NCBI GenBank assembly: GCA_017535785.1
Contig: JAFXTN010000027.1
Coordinates: 1 to 64,000, forward strand
Source: Butyrivibrio sp.
GTDB lineage: Bacteria > Bacillota > Clostridia > Lachnospirales > Lachnospiraceae
Reading direction: 5' to 3'
Length of the DNA: 64,000 nucleotides
Shown here: piece by piece, positions 59,364 through 64,000 of the stretch
How positions within the stretch are numbered: position 1 is the first letter of the stretch
Layout: each line of letters begins with the position of its first letter
Made by a program: the position numbers and the translations under genes
The notes under the pieces: model-generated
Told to the model about the DNA's origin: nothing
What the model saw: the letters and a program-made list of their open reading frames with translations, nothing else
The model's database searches: none

Positions 59364-61046
59364 TTATTTGGAAGTACCGGGAACCTCAAGGATAGCTCCT
59401 CTGTTTCCGCTGGTAACAAGCTCTCTGTATCTTGCAAGATAACCTGTTGTAACCTTAGGCTCTCTGGGCTCCCATTTCTCTTTTCTCTTAGCAAGCTCCT
59501 CATCAGATACCTTAACGTTAAGAGCATTGTTGGGGATATCGATGCTTATGATATCGCCTTCCTCGATAAGAGCAATAGGTCCTCCGACAGCAGCTTCGGG
59601 TGAAACGTGTCCGATCGAAGCACCGCGGCTTGCACCTGAGAATCTTCCGTCTGTGATAAGAGCAACGCTTGAGCCAAGTCCTCTACCTGCAATAGCTGAT
59701 GTAGGATTGAGCATCTCTCTCATTCCGGGGCCGCCCTTAGGTCCCTCATATCTGATAACAACAACGTCTCCGGCAACGATCTTACCTGTAAGGATAGCCT
59801 CAATAGCATCTTCCTCGCAGTCGAATACTCTTGCAGGTCCTTCATGAACCATCATCTCGGGAACAACTGCAGACTTCTTAACGATACCTGTATCGGGAGC
59901 GATGTTACCCTTAAGTACAGCAATTCCGCCTGACTCCATGTAAGGATTCTCGATAGGTCTGATAACCTCGGGATCAAGATTCTTAACTCCCTCAAGGTTC
60001 TCTTTTACAGTCTTTCCTGTAACAGTGAGCGCATCAAGATTGATAAGATCCTTCTTAACAAGCTCAGACATAACAGCAAGAACACCGCCTGCCTCGTTGA
60101 GGTCTTCCATGTAGGTTGCACCAGCGGGAGCAAGGTGGCAAAGGTTAGGAGTTCTGCTTGAAACTTCATTGGCTACTTCCATGTTGATATCAACACCTGC
60201 TTCATGTGCGATAGCAGGAAGATGAAGCATTGTATTTGTAGAGCATCCGAGAGCCATGTCCATAGTCATCGCATTCATGAATGCGTCCTTAGTCATGATA
60301 TCTCTGGGACGGATATTGTTCTTGATAAGGTTCATAACAGCATAGCCGGCATGCTTAGCAAGACGGATCCTTGCTGAATAAACCGCAGGGATAGTTCCGT
60401 TTCCGGGAAGTCCCATACCGATCGCCTCTGTAAGACAGTTCATTGAATTGGCTGTGTACATACCTGAACATGAACCGCATGTAGGACAAGCCTTCTCCTC
60501 AAACTCGCAGAGCTTTTCATTTGTCATCTTGCCGGCAGATACAGATCCGACAGCTTCGAACATAGAAGAAAGAGATGTCTTATGACCATCTACTCTTCCG
60601 GCCATCATAGGTCCGCCTGAAACAAATACTGTAGGGATATTTACTCTTGCAGCAGCCATAAGAAGTCCGGGAACGTTCTTGTCGCAGTTGGGAATGCATA
60701 CCATTCCGTCAAAAGCATGAGCTGTAGCAAGACATTCTGTACTGTCCGCAATAAGATCTCTTGTTACAAGTGAATACTTCATTCCGATATGACCCATAGC
60801 AATACCGTCACAAACAGCAATTGCGGGAACAACAACAGGCATACCACCGGCTTCAGCAACCGCGAGCTTAACAGCCTCAGTGATCTTATCGAGATTCATA
60901 TGACCGGGTACGATCTCATTGTATGAACTTACAATACCGACAAGCGGTCTCTTTCTTTCCTCCTCGGTAAATCCGAGAGCGTTAAACAAGCTTCTGTGAG
61001 GAGCTTGCTGCAAACCTTCCATAACTCTGTCACTATTCATAGCCAT
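59364..61046 (-). CDS. ilvD: Dihydroxy-acid dehydratase
   Basis: The protein has 560 residues from the ATG at 61046, with AAGGAG upstream. The longer frame would overlap the preceding gene. The iron-sulfur cysteines lie in [14 protein letters not shown] and [17 protein letters not shown]; the C-terminus has the family [20 protein letters not shown]. It catalyses the third common step of branched-chain amino acid synthesis. It follows the membrane protein gene by 17 nt. Confidence 0.97.
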   Translation of the reverse strand: MAMNSDRVMEGLQQAPHRSLFNALGFTEEERKRPLVGIVSSYNEIVPGHMNLDKITEAVKLAVAEAGGMPVVVPAIAVCDGIAMGHIGMKYSLVTRDLIADSTECLATAHAFDGMVCIPNCDKNVPGLLMAAARVNIPTVFVSGGPMMAGRVDGHKTSLSSMFEAVGSVSAGKMTNEKLCEFEEKACPTCGSCSGMYTANSMNCLTEAIGMGLPGNGTIPAVYSARIRLAKHAGYAVMNLIKNNIRPRDIMTKDAFMNAMTMDMALGCSTNTMLHLPAIAHEAGVDINMEVANEVSSRTPNLCHLAPAGATYMEDLNEAGGVLAVMSELVKKDLINLDALTVTGKTVKENLEGVKNLDPEVIRPIENPYMESGGIAVLKGNIAPDTGIVKKSAVVPEMMVHEGPARVFDCEEDAIEAILTGKIVAGDVVVIRYEGPKGGPGMREMLNPTSAIAGRGLGSSVALITDGRFSGASRGASIGHVSPEAAVGGPIALIEEGDIISIDIPNNALNVKVSDEELAKRKEKWEPREPKVTTGYLARYRELVTSGNRGAILEVPGTSK

Positions 61047-61063
61047 AACATTTCTCCTTTTTC

Positions 61064-62758
61064 TCACTTGATATATAAAATAAAATTGTCATTTTCATAA
61101 AAAACACGAAGCGTATCCAGATAATCCCAATCAATAGTCTCATAGGTCTGATAGAATTTCCAGAAATCATTGCCGGAATATCCCGGAACAGCCATGTTCT
61201 TATCAAGGATAACACAATCTGCATCACTTACATCAGTCTTTTCGCAGTCTATATCCCATCCGAATTTAAGAAGATACTGCTGATCGCAATCAAGAACAGT
61301 CATATTCTCTCTTTTCGGAACATCCGCAATATAAAGGATGTTAAACACTTCATTTTCTCTTCCGCCGAGCTGCGAGCTGAAAGCGGGATCAAAGAATCTA
61401 AAAATAAATACAAGGACCATAAGTGCCATTGGAATATATACCCCAAGTCCGAAATACCACTTTTCGGTATTTTCCACGGTCTCATTTTCCCGTGTTACTG
61501 AGCTGTCCCAAGCACCTTCAGCCTTCTTTCGATTATAAAGTCTTATCGTGACATTGATAAGTCTTTCCATAACCGTACACACGCATAGCGTTATTATAAA
61601 TCCGAAATAACTGAACACCCTAAGATATGGGAGCTTGCGCTGCAAGACCAGGATTAGTCCAATAAAAAGCACGTTAACGATAACAACGAGATTTATGACC
61701 GTTCTGCTATACTCAAAATGCTTGATACACTCATAAAAAAGACATACCAGACTTATTATGACGATAAGCAGAAGGAGAACTCCTCCCCTCGGTATCATAT
61801 ACTCATAAAAGCTCATGATCCAGCCGGGATATCTCGTCTTAAATTCAAAAAAGCTTACACTCTGAATATATGGCTGAGATAGCATATAATCTATGCCTGT
61901 CTTGGCTGCGGCAAACGGTGCATGAAGGATAACACTTGCATGTGACATTCCAAAGTATGCCGAATTCTCAGCTTTGACCAAGAGATTGGAGCCTATCGCA
62001 AGCCATATGAGCAAATACAGCATAAATGTCGAGACAGCCGCGACAACTCCTGAAATGATAAGGGCTCTCAGCTTTTTAAAATAAATATTATCCTCTATCT
62101 TCTTGTAGACGTTCTTACTTCTGTATGCATTGATGACAAGAAAAAGAACTGCCGATAAGGATACCGGGATCACCCAATATACGCTGCTTGGAACCGTATA
62201 AAGCCCTAGCGTAAGCGCAATTATCAACTTGGCATATGGGAATTTATTGTCCTCTCCGACTCTGCATATATCACCGATAACAAAAATAGAAAGTAAAAAG
62301 CAGGTAGTCGCAAGTGTATAACCTCTTCCCTGTATACTATACTCATTTACAACCTGCATGGCACCGTATAAGCAAACCGCACCAAATGGTATTCCGTGAG
62401 CATAATATCTCTTACATATCCTGTAGACCAGGATAAGATTGGAAACCGCACAAAGGAAAGAAACTCCGCGAAGTCCGATATAGGAATTACCAAAAAGATC
62501 AAGTATCGCTGATAAAACCGAATATCCCACATGGTTATTGGGAAGAGGCCAATGGATCGCCGAATAGATCGGTCCTCTGCTAATAAAAGTATAATAAGTA
62601 TAAAGCTCATCATACTGCGGCGTGATAGCAAACATACGCCAAAGATAATAGACAGCCATACCGATTATATATAAGGTAACCGCTATCGTTTCAGGTTCAT
62701 GCGGCAAAAAATCATATATTCTTTTTTCACTCTTTGCTACAAATGATTCGTTCAGCAA
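61064..62758 (-). CDS. Multi-spanning membrane protein, probable GT-C (family 39-like) glycosyltransferase
   Basis: The protein is up to 564 residues with about ten to twelve transmembrane helices in the first 460 residues and a short extracytoplasmic C-terminal domain. The first external loop has [11 protein letters not shown], then [11 protein letters not shown] and later RGVSFL and [10 protein letters not shown], which recall GT-C/PMT-like lipid-linked sugar transferases. The substrate is unknown. The start is probably the TTG at 62758, preceded by GGGAG, inside the leuB 3' end, so translation is coupled to leuB. It is embedded between leuB and ilvD, an unusual neighbour for such a protein. 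Confidence 0.75.
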   Translation of the reverse strand: MLNESFVAKSEKRIYDFLPHEPETIAVTLYIIGMAVYYLWRMFAITPQYDELYTYYTFISRGPIYSAIHWPLPNNHVGYSVLSAILDLFGNSYIGLRGVSFLCAVSNLILVYRICKRYYAHGIPFGAVCLYGAMQVVNEYSIQGRGYTLATTCFLLSIFVIGDICRVGEDNKFPYAKLIIALTLGLYTVPSSVYWVIPVSLSAVLFLVINAYRSKNVYKKIEDNIYFKKLRALIISGVVAAVSTFMLYLLIWLAIGSNLLVKAENSAYFGMSHASVILHAPFAAAKTGIDYMLSQPYIQSVSFFEFKTRYPGWIMSFYEYMIPRGGVLLLLIVIISLVCLFYECIKHFEYSRTVINLVVIVNVLFIGLILVLQRKLPYLRVFSYFGFIITLCVCTVMERLINVTIRLYNRKKAEGAWDSSVTRENETVENTEKWYFGLGVYIPMALMVLVFIFRFFDPAFSSQLGGRENEVFNILYIADVPKRENMTVLDCDQQYLLKFGWDIDCEKTDVSDADCVILDKNMAVPGYSGNDFWKFYQTYETIDWDYLDTLRVFYENDNFILYIK

Positions 62759-63836
62759 TAAGATCTCCCATCCGGCTGCATCCTACAAGCTCAAACTTAT
62801 CTTCCTGTCCCTTAGGTAAAAGGTCTACAGTTCTGAAACCGTCCTCAAGAACTTTCTCAACAGCTTTTTCTATGGCATCCGCCTCCTTATCAAGGTTGAA
62901 CGAATACCTGAGCATCATTGCAGCCGATAAAACAGTTGCAATGGGATTGGCAATGTCCTGACCCGCGATATCGGGAGCACTTCCGTGACTGGGCTCGTAG
63001 AGTCCAAAGCTTGTATCATTTAAGGATGCACTTGAAAGCATTCCGATAGATCCTGTGATCATGCTGGCTTCATCCGAAAGAATGTCACCGAACATGTTCT
63101 CTGTAAGAACCACATCAAACTGAGCAGGATTCTTAACAAGCTGCATTGCGCAGTTATCTACAAGCATATGCTCCAAAGTTACATCGGGATAATCCTTTTT
63201 AACTTCCTCAACAACTTTTCTCCAAAGTCTTGATGAATCAAGAACGTTGGCCTTATCGACACTGATAACGCTCTTTCTGCGCTTTCTTGCTACATCAAAA
63301 GCTCTGATAGCTATTCTTCTGATCTCGCTCTCCTTATATGTAAGAGTATCAGTAGCAACAAGCTCGCCATCAACTTCCTTGGTGTTTCTCTCACCGAAAT
63401 AAAGACCGCCGGTAAGCTCTCTCATGATGAGCATATCAAAGCCCTCATCGGCAACAGACTCTTTTAACGGACAAGCGTCCTTGAGCTGAGGATAAAGATA
63501 AGCAGGTCTTAAGTTGGCAAAAAGATTAAGCGCCTTACGAAGCTTAAGAAGTCCTGCCTCGGGGCGAAGCTGAGGCTCAAGCTTGTACCAAGGTGATGTT
63601 GAAGTATTTCCTCCGATAGATCCCATAAGAACGGCATCTGCAGCCTTTGCATCTGCAATGGCCTCATCCGTAAGAGGAACTCCGTGTACATCTATTGAGC
63701 AACCGCCCATCAAAATATCTTTATAATCGATCTCATGGCCATAGGCCTTGCAAACTTTATCGAGGACCTTCTTGGCCTCTGTGACTATCTCGGGTCCAAT
63801 TCCGTCGCCCGGGATACATGTGATGTTTAATTTCAT
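62727..63836 (-). CDS. leuB: 3-isopropylmalate dehydrogenase
   Basis: The protein has 369 residues. Signatures are [20 protein letters not shown] at the start, the substrate arginines in [14 protein letters not shown], and the metal/NAD motif [20 protein letters not shown] followed by [13 protein letters not shown]. It oxidises 3-isopropylmalate in leucine synthesis. The ATG follows AGGGAG. leuA, leuC and leuD are not in the window; the gene upstream is separated by a hairpin and is unidentified. Confidence 0.97.
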   Translation of the reverse strand: MKLNITCIPGDGIGPEIVTEAKKVLDKVCKAYGHEIDYKDILMGGCSIDVHGVPLTDEAIADAKAADAVLMGSIGGNTSTSPWYKLEPQLRPEAGLLKLRKALNLFANLRPAYLYPQLKDACPLKESVADEGFDMLIMRELTGGLYFGERNTKEVDGELVATDTLTYKESEIRRIAIRAFDVARKRRKSVISVDKANVLDSSRLWRKVVEEVKKDYPDVTLEHMLVDNCAMQLVKNPAQFDVVLTENMFGDILSDEASMITGSIGMLSSASLNDTSFGLYEPSHGSAPDIAGQDIANPIATVLSAAMMLRYSFNLDKEADAIEKAVEKVLEDGFRTVDLLPKGQEDKFELVGCSRMGDLIAERIICSKE

Positions 63837-63879
63837 AATGACTCCCTGATGCTTTAATGTAGTAGATTATTAAATCGTT

Positions 63880-63885
63880 ATTATA
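63880..63885 (-). promoter_or_regulatory. Possible -10 of a leuB promoter
   Basis: A minus-strand TATAAT lies about 45 nt upstream of the leuB ATG, just after the hairpin of the preceding gene. The -35 is not recognisable, so this is weak. Confidence 0.35.
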
Positions 63886-63893
63886 CAACAAAC

Positions 63894-63917
63894 GCCCGAT
63901 TGGCATGCCAATCAGGC
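63894..63917. terminator. Hairpin after the gene at the window edge
   Basis: GCCCGATTGGC and GCCAATCAGGC form an 11-bp stem with one mismatch around a 2-nt centre. The flanking T tract on the minus strand is interrupted (GTTTGTTG). It lies about 20 nt past the stop of the partial upstream gene. It may be a terminator or an operator near the leuB -10. Confidence 0.5.
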
Positions 63918-63936
63918 TTTAAGAATTCGAAAATGA

Positions 63937-64000
63937 TTACTTTTTCTTGGAATCCTTGGCATCTTTGTTGTCAGCCGTAACAGTTGCATCTTCGGGTTTC
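63937..64000 (-). CDS. 3' end of an unidentified gene
   Basis: Only the last 20 codons are visible, ending DNKDAKDSKKK before a TAA. The tail is lysine/aspartate-rich and of low complexity, and gives no family assignment. A leucine gene such as leuC or leuD would fit the context, but the tail does not look like either. Confidence 0.5.
   Translation of the reverse strand, partial: KPEDATVTADNKDAKDSKKK

Noticed and set aside
1-64000. Mobile elements, prophage or CRISPR arrays
   Set aside because: No transposase, integrase, cas gene or regularly spaced repeats were found. The phage-tail-lysozyme-like gene stands alone without phage neighbours.

Overview
The window reads as the chromosome of a motile, low-GC, anaerobic Firmicute of the Lachnospiraceae type (Butyrivibrio / Roseburia / Pseudobutyrivibrio relatives). 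The evidence is a Bacillus/Clostridium-style single fla/che operon that includes flhF-flhG, cheC-cheD, fliY and a sigma-D gene, a CodY regulator, HemZ, and a DUF6115 flagellar-operon protein. The genus cannot be fixed from the sequence alone. Every protein gene lies on the minus strand, so transcription runs from high to low coordinates. The only plus-strand gene I support is a tRNA-Thr.

Region 1 (about 0-38 kb) is the flagellar/chemotaxis operon, read from its promoter at about 38.04 kb: flgB, flgC, fliE, fliF, fliG, fliH, fliI, fliJ, a MotE-like gene, fliK, flgD, a small TIGR02530 gene, flgE, flbD, motA, motB, fliL, fliM, fliY, fliO, fliP, fliQ, fliR, flhB, flhA, flhF, flhG, a PilZ/YcgR gene, cheB, cheA, cheW, cheC, cheD, a small membrane protein, sigD, fapA, two accessory genes, a YceG-like gene, then rpsB. 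It is preceded by topA and codY. The order topA...codY-flgB...sigD...rpsB is the same as in Bacillus subtilis. Oddities are a 1039-residue hook protein with duplicated inserts, a hook cap with surface-protein-type helical repeats, a single-base frameshift in motB, no cheY at its usual place, a strong terminator plus new promoter region inside the operon at 23.6-24.0 kb, and three internal matches to the sigma-D (FliA) promoter.

Region 2 (38-50 kb) holds housekeeping and stress genes in short transcripts bounded by hairpin terminators: codY; topA; a membrane diguanylate cyclase; hemZ-hypB; a secreted protein with two phage-tail-lysozyme-type domains; apt-relA-metallo-hydrolase; and the tRNA-Thr gene with its own promoter.

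Region 3 (50-64 kb) holds amino-acid biosynthesis. A serC-serA-DUF1015 operon ends in a GlgB-family protein whose catalytic residues have all been replaced. Upstream of it lies leuB - GT-C-like membrane protein - ilvD - ilvB - L,D-transpeptidase. The window ends in the 3' end of an unidentified gene.

The observation I rate highest is the GlgB-like pseudoenzyme with a charged coiled-coil tail, encoded behind the serine biosynthesis genes. Next are the modular expansion of the flagellar hook and hook cap, and the intra-operon regulatory region before flbD-motAB.
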